NCBI RefSeq assembly: GCF_018873765.1
Contig: NC_057920.1
Span: forward strand, 8,011,307-8,075,306
Direction of reading: 5' to 3'
Origin: Telopea speciosissima
Lineage: Eukaryota; Streptophyta; Magnoliopsida; Proteales; Proteaceae
DNA: 64,000 nucleotides
Shown: in pieces, positions 33,126 to 43,812 of the stretch
Layout: the number at the start of each line of letters is the position of its first letter
Position numbering within the stretch: position 1 is the first letter of the stretch
Notes under the pieces: generated by a model
The model's input: only the letters and a program-made list of their open reading frames with translations
What the model was told of the DNA's origin: nothing
Database searches by the model: none
Program-made: the position numbers and the translations under genes

Positions 33126-33767
33126 GATTGAAGGGGTTTTTGGGTTTAGGGTTTTACTTCTGGGACACCCACAATAACATCCCTAGGTTTTACTAATAAG
33201 AGGTTTGACCATCTATCAGGATGTCCGTCAAGAGTCAAGACGAATAATCTCAAGTCTTAGAGCTGACATTTATGGGGGTTGAAAATAGCACTTTGGGTTT
33301 AAACCCAATCTGGTAGGCCACTTTGGACCAGTTTTCACCTACTTCAATGGTTAAGAAGTGATAAGTTTAAGAAAAAGAAATTCAATAGCCAAAAATATTG
33401 ATTTAAGTTTTTTGTTTGTCAATATATTACCATTGGGAGAGGGCTCCTCAAGACACTAGTATTTTGGGGTCAGGGGGTGTCCAATGGTATCTTCCACAAG
33501 TGAGAGAAAAAATAATAAAAGAATCCTATGTGAGAGGGAAATAGTACTTTGCTACTCTGGTGCAGTATCAATTCTTTATCCACTTCAGATCCAGGATTTT
33601 GTCGTGAAAAATCCTCTCTTGCGTGCCAGTGAGCGCAGTGTGCATTAGACGGCTGCAGTTATCCTTGGGGTGAGTGTCAGACAGCTCCAGCCATCCGATG
33701 GGCGCTTGAGAGGATTTGAACTCGTGTTTCGTCTCATATTTGGGAGTATTTCCTATTCGGGAGTGTA
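33126..33767. other. Spacer
   Basis: No gene or clear repeat seen; AT-rich with a G/C-richer stretch near 33600-33720. Confidence 0.35.
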
Positions 33768-34194
33768 GTCTATGTTGGGATATCTACGCATAAGGCAAAA
33801 AGAATAGTCACACATCGGATATGAAAGGGGATGTGGGTGGGTTAATAGGTACTTGGGCACCCTCTCCTTAACGGCTAGCTTTTGAGGATGAGACCCAAGT
33901 GCTTAACAAGTGGTATCAGAGTCGGGGCATAAAAATTCCTGTTTGACCAAGGATTCTCGGGGTTTGATCTCAGGCTCCGTGTCAGCTCCCTTGTGGAGAG
34001 GGAGATCGGGATCTCAGGCTCCACGTGTTTGCCATCCGCGTGGAGGAGAAAATTGTTGGGATATCCACGCATAAGGCAAAAAGAATAATCTCACATCAAA
34101 TATGAAAGAGGATGTGGGTGGGTTAATAGGTACTGTGGCACCCTCTCCTTAACGGCTAGCTTTTGAGAATGAGACCCAAGTCCCTAACAGTCTA
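33768..34194 (+). mobile_element. Complete TRIM retrotransposon (417 bp) with perfect 5-bp TSD
   Basis: Two 136-bp terminal repeats, 33773-33908 and 34054-34189, start tgttgggatat and end taaca; by eye they differ at about 11 positions. Immediately after the first (2-base spacer) is tggtatcagagt at 33911-33922, the primer-binding site for initiator tRNA-Met. A purine-rich tract (gtggaggagaaaat) precedes the second repeat. GTCTA flanks the whole at 33768-33772 and 34190-34194. The 145-bp internal region has no coding capacity. All features of a terminal-repeat retrotransposon in miniature are present. Confidence 0.95.
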
Positions 34195-34840
34195 CGTTAA
34201 TAAGTAACACTGAACTATTGCAATTGAAAAAGAATCATTCCCAATAGGCAGAGTGGTCATTTTGGAGGAGGGGAAGAAAGATATAGATACGAGGGGTACA
34301 TTCCCCGATAGAGAACATTTTCTGTAATTTAAATTATGATTTATGATGATTTTTAAAGTGAAATATCGCAGACTACTTGAGGGAAGTCTCATGCTTGGTT
34401 TGAATTAAAACCCTAACAGGTCTGAGAAAAGCTGAATTCCTATTTTGGGTCATTTGGAATTAAAACTTGGCAATGATGCAATTAATTCCCATCATTCTCA
34501 GGCTTCACGTGATCCACTGTAAATAAGATGTTTGATGGGCATTTGGATATAACTTCTTCACAAGTCCAAGCATATATTTATTTGAATCCATAGTATTTAT
34601 CAATCACTGAAGCAAACTTTAAAACCCTGTATAGGTATTACAGGTTTCCTAAAACTGCTCTCCTTTGGAGTGAAGTAAGTAGGGTCATGGATATTTTGCT
34701 AATTTAAGCCACTATGCTCATTGGCAATAATTTATGGTAGGTTAATAAATCAAGTCTATCTAAAAGTTTAAAAAAAAATAGTCAAAAGTTCCTCGTTTCT
34801 TCACATTTTGTGCAAGGAGAGAGAGAAGTGTCAGTGTAGA
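34195..34840. other. Spacer
   Basis: AT-rich, no gene seen. Confidence 0.35.
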
Positions 34841-34844
34841 CTCG

Positions 34845-34889
34845 TGGCTTATTATGTGAAAGGGCGTGAAAAGGAATTCTCACTCTAGT
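34845..34889. repeat. About 44-bp segment duplicated 1 kb away, copy 1
   Basis: The stretch from gtggcttattatgtgaaagg to ttctcactcta is identical to 35840-35883. The flanks differ completely. Confidence 0.8.
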
Positions 34890-35680
34890 TTTGTGAGCAT
34901 CTTTTTTCCCAAATTTAAAAAAAAAAAAAATTTAAAGAATGTTTTTCAATTCCAGCAAATAAAATCTACTAATGGACTGAAAATAAGTAATTCGATTCTC
35001 TCACACTATCGCACATAGATATGAGGAATTTTTCAGGGGAGGTTTGAGTAATTTAATCACTTGAGACGGGGATAATTGTTTTGAATTCAGAAGTGCAGAT
35101 CATAATTAACTCTGTTTCGTGCGTGAATGGCAATTCTCAGACGAGGGAATCGTTCCTCTCTATATAGAAATTATATATATAGGCTAGAATGCTTCTATCG
35201 ATAGAGCAAGAAAAGTTGATCTACAACCACCCCTTTATATAGGGTGGTCTGCGATCAGCTTGACCGCTTTAGGGTTGTAAATCAGGGGTGGTCTTAGACC
35301 AACAGCAAGAAAAGGCCTACCACGGGCATAATACAGGGAAGGTCTAAGTAATTTAATCATGAAATATTGAAAATAATAAGAAAAAGAGTCAAATATAAAT
35401 GTTAAAATTCGACAGGAGACACATCTAGGGTATCATATATCATATCCAAGTATTAGAGTAACTAGATCAATATTTCATGTGGCTATTTCCAAACTCCACC
35501 AAAAAAAAAAAAAAGTGACACTATTGGGGATAATCTATACGTCTAAAGAATCAAAATTAAGCTCCAAAGGTGAAAATTTTTAGGTCAATCACTAATTTGT
35601 TTAAACCACAATAAACTTAACTTATAATATCATGATATAGAAAACCAAGAGTTTTGGGGTCTAGCCTGCATTAATAATGT
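34890..35680. other. Spacer
   Basis: AT-rich; contains a local palindrome accaccc..tatata..gggtggt at about 35228-35251. No gene seen. Confidence 0.35.
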
Positions 35681-35684
35681 ATAG

Positions 35685-36066
35685 AAAGCCCTCATGGATT
35701 TTTTTGGTATCACTCATTCCCATACCGAAACTGAAAACTCATATTAAATCAAAACTGTATCAGACTGAAATTGAAACGATTGAAAATCGAAGTTCCTTAA
35801 GAGTTTGATTTTGGATTCACTCATTCCTAAACCAAAACCGTGGCTTATTATGTGAAAGGGCGTGAAAAGGAATTCTCACTCTAATTCACTCATGGATTTT
35901 TTTAGAATCATTCATTTCCAGACCGAAACTGAAAATCGATATTCAATCAAAATCAAACCAGACCGAAATTGAAATGATCGAAAATCAAAGTTTCTTAACA
36001 GTTTGATTTTGGACTCACTCATTCCTAGACCGAAACTGACCAAATCAACCATTTAACACCCCTAGT
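35685..36066. mobile_element. Fragment of the AGGGGTGTTAAA-type MULE family with internal filler
   Basis: Two direct versions of cattcNNagaccgaaactga-type sequence (about 35700-35830 and 35885-36045) lie either side of the 35840-35883 filler, and the right end is aaccatttaacacccctag, the inverted form of a MULE-like terminus. The left end was not found. Confidence 0.45.
35840..35883. repeat. About 44-bp segment duplicated 1 kb away, copy 2
   Basis: Identical to 34846-34889. Here it interrupts the MULE-type repeat, so this copy is the inserted one. Confidence 0.8.
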
Positions 36067-36333
36067 TAGCAGTATATTAGCTAAGTGATTTGGGTCATGA
36101 GTTGCATCCGGTATGTTATCAGGGTGGAAAGGGGAAAAAGAGACAGGAAAACTGAACATGGTTGTATGCCACACAGGGCAAAAGATGGAAGAAATATCAT
36201 TTACATTTAAATAAATAAAAAATAAAAAACAAAAATTATGTTTCCACCTCCTTATCCATTTTGAAATGAATAAAATAGCAAGTTCTACTCACAAGTTTTA
36301 TTTTTTTAATTATTTATCTACTATTAGAAGGGT

Positions 36334-36485
36334 AAAAAAAATGTATATACAATGCACAAGGCTCCGGTCACCGCAGGGTCTAGGGAGGGTCATAATATAT
36401 GCAGCTTTACCTTGCTTTTGCAGAGAGGTTGTTCCCAGATTCGAACCCACGATCACTTGATCATAATAAAGTAATTTACCGTTGC
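36334..36485 (-). mobile_element. Au-type SINE, decayed, minus strand
   Basis: On the minus strand a B box (gggttcgaatc, about 36437-36447), then aggtaaagctgcat, ctccctagaccctg and gtgcattg reproduce the order of the SINE at 11514-11677. The tail is an A/T-run at 36334-36341. No clear TSD. Confidence 0.7.
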
Positions 36486-36489
36486 GTTA

Positions 36490-37285
36490 AGAACCTGCAA
36501 TAATATAAATCCTTAAATGCAACTGGCAAAATAAATCATTGAGAAATTCAAACTGTCGAGAGGATGCGCAGAAGGACTAACCATCGCAGACAAATTGATA
36601 GGTACATATGATTGAATCTGAGGCTAAAATTTAACATGTAATCAATCTAGATGATTTAATTTCCTAAATATCCAATAATTGTTAGAATTTCCCACATCAC
36701 CTTCAATGTGGCACAATACATGCATAGACCCAAAAAAAAAAAGAGGCACATACAAGGAACCTTTCACCCTCACCTTATTGGATTGTAATAATTAGGTTTA
36801 GTTGATTAGATAGAAGTCTACTTTGTAATGGTCACAATGCTAATGGACGGATTACTCATGCACAGTAAAATAAGATGATTACTCAAAAATTTCCAACATA
36901 ATTTGTAATGGTCCTAATGTTAATGGACAGATTAATCAAGCACAGTACCATAAGGAGCATTATAGAAGTTTTTTTCAAATAATTGTTAAACAGTTTAATT
37001 TGGCCACGTAATGTCATTATCATCCATAAATGATGTTGATTACAAGAGTAAGTCATGGCCACAAGTACATATTTTTTGACTTATCAACACATTAATCACA
37101 AAACCAGGTAGGCAACTAATACAAGTTTCAGCCAGGCCTGAGCCTGAAAAGCATCTACACAGTGAAGCAACAATCCAAGTGCTGAAGCTTCATTATTTCA
37201 ATTCAACTTTAATCTAGAGCTCATTGGGAATAAATTTTCACCTTGTGAATAGAAGTGATGGATTCAGTTTCTCTTAACCCATGGT
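36490..37285. other. Spacer
   Basis: AT-rich; no gene seen. Two related lines near 36820-36860 and 36900-36950 (tttgtaatggtc, taatggac, gattaNtca) suggest a small old duplication of about 79 bp. Confidence 0.35.
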
Positions 37286-37582
37286 AAAGAAGGATTTGAC
37301 CCTTTGATTGGACTGGAGAAGGGTATTTCAAAACTTCAACAATAAGGGGCGGGAGTTAACAATGATATTCATTTTTTTCAGAGTCCAATCATAGTATCGA
37401 TCAAATGACCATCGATGAAGAGATCTTCTATTTACCATGAAGAAAAACAAATTCCATGATTGATTGTTATTTTGTGCAACCATCCTCATGGGAAGATTTG
37501 ATCCCAGATCAAAGAGGGATCTGACCCTCTATTGAACTGGAGAAGAGTATTTCAAAAAATTCACCAATAAGGGGTGGGAATT

Positions 37583-37801
37583 TGTTACGGTTTAGGGTTT
37601 TAAGCACAAGGTTGCTTAAAGCAATACACCATGTATATCAAGTTTGGAATAAACAGGTTGCTACCTCCAGCTAGTATTTATAGGAAAGACTAGGGTTTTA
37701 GGTTAAATGGGTTCTATCTAGTAGGACCCACCACAGCCTAATTCCCTATTCAAGTAGACTTATATTAGAACATGTATTAGGATTATAGAATATACCCAAC
37801 A
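37583..37801. mobile_element. Possible solo LTR or TRIM LTR, 219 bp
   Basis: The inserted segment begins tgttacgg and ends cccaaca, with TGTT/AACA termini. Flanks aatt and agtt may be a 4-bp degenerate TSD. Its insertion is defined by comparison with copy 1 of the local duplication, which lacks it. No internal region is present. Confidence 0.6.
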
Positions 37802-37833
37802 AGTTAACGATGATATTCACTCTTTTCAGAGAC

Positions 37834-40009
37834 AAATCATAGCATCAAGCCAACCGCCTTCAACTTGTCATCGACTCCATTGTTAGCCCCAACCAGTCCG
37901 CCTTTATCTCTGGAAGAAGTATCTCGGACAACATCATCCTCTGTCAGGAAATTGTTTGAGGCTTCCACCGGAAATCCATTTCACCTTCAGCCCTCCTAAA
38001 GATCGACATCCACAAGGCCTTTGACTCCATTCGTTGGGACTTTATATCCCAAGTCCTCCTCAAGATATCCTTCCCCCCCACCTTTGTCAATTGGATCCTC
38101 TTCTGCATTTCTACCCCCCGGTTCTCCGTTCTCCTCAATGGCAGCCTAGCTGGATACTTCTCCTCCTCCGTTGGCATCCGCCAAGGCTGCCCCCTCTCCC
38201 CCTTCCTTTTTTGTCTCTCCCTTGAGGTCCTTTCTCGCAGTATCCAATCCAAAACTGACCTCCTCCTCATCTCCCCCATCCCTAAATGCAAGCCCACCAA
38301 CCTAACCCATCTTGCCTTCGCTGATGACCTCATGATATTCTCCAAGGCCAATCCCCTTTCCCTAGAGTCCATAATGTCCTCCCTTCACCTTTTTCAGGGG
38401 CTTTCCGGTCTCCACATTAACCAGTATAAATCCCAAATCTTCCTTGCTGGAGTTCCCGACACCACCATTGCGACCCTCTCCGCCATCACTGGCTTTACCC
38501 TTGGCACCTTACCTGTCCGCTACCTTGGCCTGCCCCTTATTCCTGCCAGACTTTCAGCCCATCATTGTAACCCTATACTTGACCTCCTCCGCAAGAAACT
38601 TCAGCTCTGGAAAGCCAAACTTCTATCCTATGTAGGTCTCCTTGAGCTCATCAGATCGGTTCTCCAGTCTTGCTACATCTACTGGAGCGGTGTTTTTGGT
38701 CTTCCCAAGGCCACAATCAAGGCTACCGAATCTATTATGTGTGTTTTCCTCTGGAAAGGTGTGGACTCAGTTAGATTCCTCCATCCCAAGAGCTAGTCTA
38801 CTATTTGCTTGCCCAAATCTGAAGGAGGCCTTGGGCTCAGAAGGATGAAAGATGTCAATTTGGCAGGCTCTATCAAGTTGTTATGGAAGCTCCTCACCAA
38901 CAAATCCAATATTTGGACCTCTTGGGTGTGTGCTGGACCCCTTCGTAGAGACTCTATTTGGACTGTCAGATCTGCCCCCGACTCTTCCTGGATTTGGCGT
39001 AGAGTGCTGCAAGTGAGGCATATAGTCAGGGGAGCTATTTCTTGCAGGATAGATGATGGGTCCCAGACTTACCTTTGGCTCGACAACTGGCATCCTTCAG
39101 GTGTCCTTGCCTCCATTGTCAGTCCCCGCACCATATTTGCTTCCGGCCTGGACAGGTTTACTCTAGTGGCTTCCATTATCACCAGTGGTTAGTGGTCCCC
39201 ACCCCCTTCCCCCTCGCCCCTCGCTGATCTGTGGAGCTCCCTCCCCCTATCCCTCCTGGTCACCGAGGACGAGGTGATACCATCTTGTGGCTCCCCTCCA
39301 CCTCAGGTACTTTCAACTCCCGCTCGGCTTGGGACTTGGTTAGACAAAGAGGGACCCCATGTCCTTGGCACAAAGTGGTTTGGTTTAAAGGGCACATTCC
39401 TCGGCAGAGCTTCATCGCTTGGCGTGCCTTAGCTAACTGCCTCCCCACCTAAGCTTTTCTCATCCATCGCCACATGCAAGTCTCCACCAGCTGCTGCCTT
39501 TGTTGGAATGGGCATGAAGACACAGACCATCTGTTCTTCTCTTGCCCCTTTGCTGCCTCCATCTGGAAACGGGTCCTTCGTCACTGCTAGCCCGCTAGGA
39601 GAACGCCCCTCCCTCTTCCTCGTGAATGGGTTTTGATTGATATGACTTTTGGGGGTAATTCGATCTGTGACAGGATTGTCAAGCTTGCCTTTTGTGCTAC
39701 TATTTCCCACATTTGGATGGAACGTAACCTTAAAAGATGGACGTCCAACTCCCGCTCTTTTGACAAGATTTGGAAGGCCATCTTCTTTGATGTTTCATCT
39801 AAAGCTTATTCCCTCACCCTGAGTAGTGTCTTGGATTCCCCAAGGAACAGGCTGATTGTTGTCTCCTGGGGTCTCCCTACCACCATTCTTCGCCCTAGCT
39901 AATCTTTAGCTTCGGCTTGTTGGCCCTCGGGCTTGTATATTCCCCCCCCCCCTTTTTTTCTTCGTAATTTAAATTTTCATTCATCCAAAAAAAAAAATCA
40001 TAGCATCAA
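37834..40009 (+). mobile_element. 5'-truncated L1-type LINE with poly(A) and 15-bp TSD
   Basis: aaatcatagcatcaa at 37834-37848 and 39995-40009 flanks a 2.15-kb insert ending in A11 (39987-39997). Plus-strand translation starts inside reverse transcriptase: QSAFISGRSISDNIILCQE, the motif A segment KIDIHKAFDSIRWDF, motif B SVGIRQGCPLSPFLF, and motif C HLAFADDLMIF (FADD in place of the usual YADD). It continues through RYLGLPL and the zinc-binding C-terminus (WFKGHIPRQSFIAWRALANCLPT ... FFSCP). Stops at about 37958 (TGA), 38797, 39190, 39450 and 39588 and one frame change near 39200 inactivate it. The endonuclease and ORF1 are missing because of 5' truncation. Confidence 0.93.
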
Positions 40010-40135
40010 ATCTCCATCGATGAAGAGATTCTTTAATTACCGTGAAGAAAAATAAAATCCATGAATGATTGCTATTCTTTGCAACCATCCTCCATATAGG
40101 AGGATTTGATTTGATTTCAGATCAAAGCAAGTTTT

Positions 40136-40837
40136 GAATCATTTTCCATCTGGTGTGGTGGATGTGATTTATGTCCTCTAATTATAATTAACTTATCATA
40201 TCAATAAAAGCCTTGATGACATTTTCTCGAAAAAACCTTGTATATTCACCCTTAAGCCCTATCCCATAAATAAGAGAATAAGTAACTTTTTCAGCTAAAA
40301 CAACTCAACTCAATTCAATTCAACCTCATTCCAACTAAATGACATCAATTCTATTCATGGATATTCATATTATCTATCAGTCTTAAGCTACGCATATCTT
40401 TTCTCACCACTTTTCTCAGATAATTTATGCCTACCTTTTGCACTTTTAACTCCTTCGATCTTAATCGATACAACCCTCTGTATTGGAGCACTCAAAGGCC
40501 TCCCTAAACTACTCCTTGATTCACAATCCACAATGTCTAATAAAATTTTGGGATGACTTTGCTATTTTCTTACAGATGCATATTCCTCTTTTGCTCTCCC
40601 GTCAACCGTTATGTTTAATTAAGGTAATGTCCGCTCTAAAATGGTTATAGTCTAGTCTTGTGTCATTCATATACGTCTTCATCACTTCATGTCAACTACA
40701 ATTATTTGTCTTTATATATGTATGTTGTTTCTCAACACCCAAAATTCAAATTTATTAGCCTTTTTGTAACAATATTATTCAAAAAAATGTATTCTCCAAA
40801 GCTGGATTGGCAATGGGGGTGCTTTAAAGGGATTTTT
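40136..40837. other. Spacer
   Basis: AT-rich; no gene seen. Confidence 0.35.
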
Positions 40838-41097
40838 TTATTGACACCCCTTAAGTTGTCAAATAATTTGTAACCTTACCTTTTTACCCTCTTAGTTTAG
40901 ACACCTTTTTTTTCCAATGAGATTAAATCTTGTTATTTTGCACGTATACTTGAAAAATGTGAAAAATAATGACATCTTTTGATAATGACATAATGATAAG
41001 TCAATTTCAATATTTTTTGAAAATCCTCTTCCCCCCTGACTTGAAGATCTTCTGAAAATAAAACAACATCAAATTCTAAATACACCTACAGAGGTTT
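40838..41097. mobile_element. MITE family D, copy 2
   Basis: Begins attgacaccccttaagttg and tcaaataatttgtaacc, contains gataatgacataatgataag, ends aaatacacctacagagg. It lacks the solo LTR of copy 1. Confidence 0.65.
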
Positions 41098-41245
41098 TCT
41101 CCTTTTAAACCGCAGAAGTTGTGAAGGAGTTGAATTAAATCAAGGTGGAGCAGAACTTAAGGATTTTGGGACTTTTTTGTTTATTGGAACCACATATATA
41201 TCATTCTCCTTCTTTAACTATTCTCATCTTTATCATCATCTCAGT

Positions 41246-41430
41246 TAGGGGTGCAAGTTTGGCCCTATCGGCCTGAATCCGCCGTAGCCCGTCCTAAGAC
41301 CGTACATGGCCTAGGCTAAGATATCTTGGCCCTGAGGGCGGATTAGGGCTGGAAATTTCTAATCCTGAGTCAGGGTCGGGTCAGACCAGGGTTGAGGCCT
41401 CGAACTGAGCCCAGCCCGGCCCAACCCTAT
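41246..41430. repeat. GGGTCGGGC-type repeat, related stretch
   Basis: Opens taggggtgcaagtttggccc and contains ggccctgagggcgg, gtcagggtcgggtca and cccagcccggcccaaccct, like the stretches at 4176 and 41635. Confidence 0.45.
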
Positions 41431-41634
41431 TTTAAGTTATACTATAAAATATATATTGATATAATATATATATTATAAACTTTAAATACCACTCATATTT
41501 TGATATATAATATATTATGTATGAAGATAATAAATAATATATACATTTTATTATAGTGTTATTTTACCTCAAATTGATAATTTTCTCTCCAGTCCAGTCC
41601 AGTCCAGTCCATGCATCTCCCTTACCCCTTCCCA

Positions 41635-41795
41635 TGATCAGGGTCAATTAGGTTTACACCGATCCGACCCTAAGGGCGGATCAAGGTTGAATTTTTCAGA
41701 GTCAGGGCCGGATCGTGCCTGACTCCAACTATGGGAACTCAAGGTTGGACAAAGATTTTACAAAGCCCGACCCCGGTACAGCCCTAATCTCAGTG
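41635..41795 (+). repeat. GGGTCGGGC-type repeat, copy 2
   Basis: Matches 4176-4325 block by block (cagggtcaattagg, ccctaagggcgg, ctccaactatgg, actcaagg, cccgaccccggtacagcccta). A CCAGT run (about 41590-41610) precedes it. Confidence 0.5.
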
Positions 41796-43050
41796 AAGCT
41801 TCAAAAACTTTCCTTGATCATCCAAACAAAAAAGAGACTCACATGAAAATTAAACAGTGAAATAATTAAGGTGGTGGACCTGACAAGCCTAGCAAGCACA
41901 CTTGTGGGTTAGTTCTACAGTCACTTACAAAGTGAAGTGGTGACTGTCTACTGACCCAACCCTATTTCTGTGTCCACCTGATAGATAGACTCTAGTTTTC
42001 TTGCTTTACAATTTGCGTGCTTTCTTTCCCTTTTTGGGGTGGCAGAAAAGTTAAAAAGCGCATTGAGAAGTTGTTTGACTTTTTTTTTTTTGGTGCCTTT
42101 TTTGCAGAGAATTTTAGGATATTTTGAGCTGATAAATTGAGTAATTTGAAGTGTTAAGTTGATTATAACATCTCTGATTGTGAATTTGATGCATGCGTGT
42201 CTGTTAGTAATTGGTTTCGGCATCTTCAAATGCTCCAAAAACGCTTAGAAAAGGTATTCTGTGAGATCCAAGTGGAAGGGGGGAAGGGGGGAAGGGGGGA
42301 CATTGAAATCTAATAACCTTCTACTTTATAATGGGTCCTACTTTAAGAAATTGGGACAAATTTTTATTATGTTTAGGTCCTGTTTGTTTTGTTGTAAAAT
42401 TTTCTATGCAAATGATAAGTTAGTTCTGATTTTGGCGTGTGTTAAACGTGAGTGTGCAAGTATCGAAGCGTATCATCGAAGCAACGTATCGGGCTACAAT
42501 CGGACAATTCTATCGTGCTATGAGCGAACAATCCCAAAGAAATGGTAAGCTCGATTTACTAAGTAATTTTACTTGAAAATTTTCCTCTACCATTCTTCTT
42601 CTTCTTTTTTTTTGTATTTTATTTTAAAAACCAATTAAAAAATTCTTATTTTACAAATAAAATTGCCTTTTCCACCCTTTTTATAGAGAATTAATAACTC
42701 ATTTACTAAACCAATGTTTATCCACTACTTACCCTTATTGTGTCACATGGAAAGATGGTATGGTTGTCCCAACTGATGAATAGAGAGGATATGGTATTCT
42801 ATCAAATTTTATACATAAAAATTCAATCAAATATCACCATTGTATATCTATGCATCTCCATGCTTATGTCTATCTACGTTATTTTAATTATTACTGTGCA
42901 CTCCCCCCCATGGTTCTGGGTTTTTTAAAACTCTATTTTACCACTTGGCAAATTCCATTTGGGTTGAGATTTGACATGTGAGTAGGAGATTTTGGGGTTT
43001 ACCTGTCCACAAAAAATATTGATAAACTTCATTGTGATTAATATTTGACA
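41796..43050. other. Spacer
   Basis: No gene recognised. A (GGGGGGAA)n tract is at about 42278-42299. Confidence 0.35.
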
Positions 43051-43054
43051 TATG

Positions 43055-43105
43055 GGTAGGGGACCTTTTTACAAAAAAAAAAAAAAAAAAAAGGTAGGGG
43101 ACCTT
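43055..43105 (+). mobile_element. Micro-retroinsertion, 25 bp, with 13-bp TSD
   Basis: ggtaggggacctt at 43055-43067 and 43093-43105 flanks tttac plus twenty A's. Confidence 0.65.
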
Positions 43106-43485
43106 ATGATCTATATTTGTCTAAAAAATTTGGACCCCATCTGACCTACTACGTGGTAAATATTCAGACCATGTTAAGAAAGCTCTCAAAAATATTTACC
43201 CTATATTCTTATATTGGAATGGAATACAACTTGGCCATAAGGAAAGTTAAAATGAGTTAATGGATTGATAATGTACCACTTGGATCATTTACATGTCAAA
43301 TATGTGGTCCATCTCAAATAGAGGGTGCATGTTAATTTGGTTCAAAATTGATTAGTTCTTCAACTTGGTTCCAACCCATTGTACCTCTAAACTAATTCAT
43401 ATATTCCACAATGTAAGGCTGGATTTTCTCACATGTTTGGATAGTCATTGACAACATGAATTATTCATCTATTAAATTTGGATTT

Positions 43486-43812
43486 TTTTTAGTGATAATC
43501 CATCAAGGTGTCAAATAATTTGTGACCATACTTTTTTGCATTTTTAGTATAACAAAGTATAATACAAAAAAAATGTGGGTAAATATGATCATTTCACATG
43601 TGTATTCAAAAAAATGTGCACGACAATGACACTGTCTGATGATGACATAAAATGACATGTCACTTTCAAATTATTTTTGTAAACTTCTTTTATATCAGTA
43701 ACTTAAATAGCTCTTTTTTATGCACCATAAAACGTAAAGAACTTTTGAAAATAAGACAGAGACAATTAAAAAAAAAAATGTACATATTTTAAATACACCT
43801 ATAGAAGGGTCA
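43486..43812. mobile_element. MITE family D, copy 3
   Basis: Contains ggtgtcaaataatttgtgacc, gatgatgacataaaatgaca, gaaaataagacagagaca and aatacacctatagaagg in the same order as copies 1 and 2. Confidence 0.65.

Larger units (their letters stand above)
37289..40135. repeat. Local tandem duplication (about 226 bp), second copy split by two insertions
   Basis: Copy 1 occupies about 37289-37514. Copy 2 begins near 37515 (gatctgaccctctattg against gatttgaccctttgattg), breaks at 37582, resumes at 37802-37848, breaks again, and resumes at 40010 (catcgatgaagagatt, then gaagaaaaa and gcaaccatcct). The breaks are filled by an LTR-like segment and a LINE, neither present in copy 1. Confidence 0.8.

Noticed and set aside
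37944..38372. 142-residue minus-strand frame
   Set aside because: Antisense of LINE reverse transcriptase on the plus strand.
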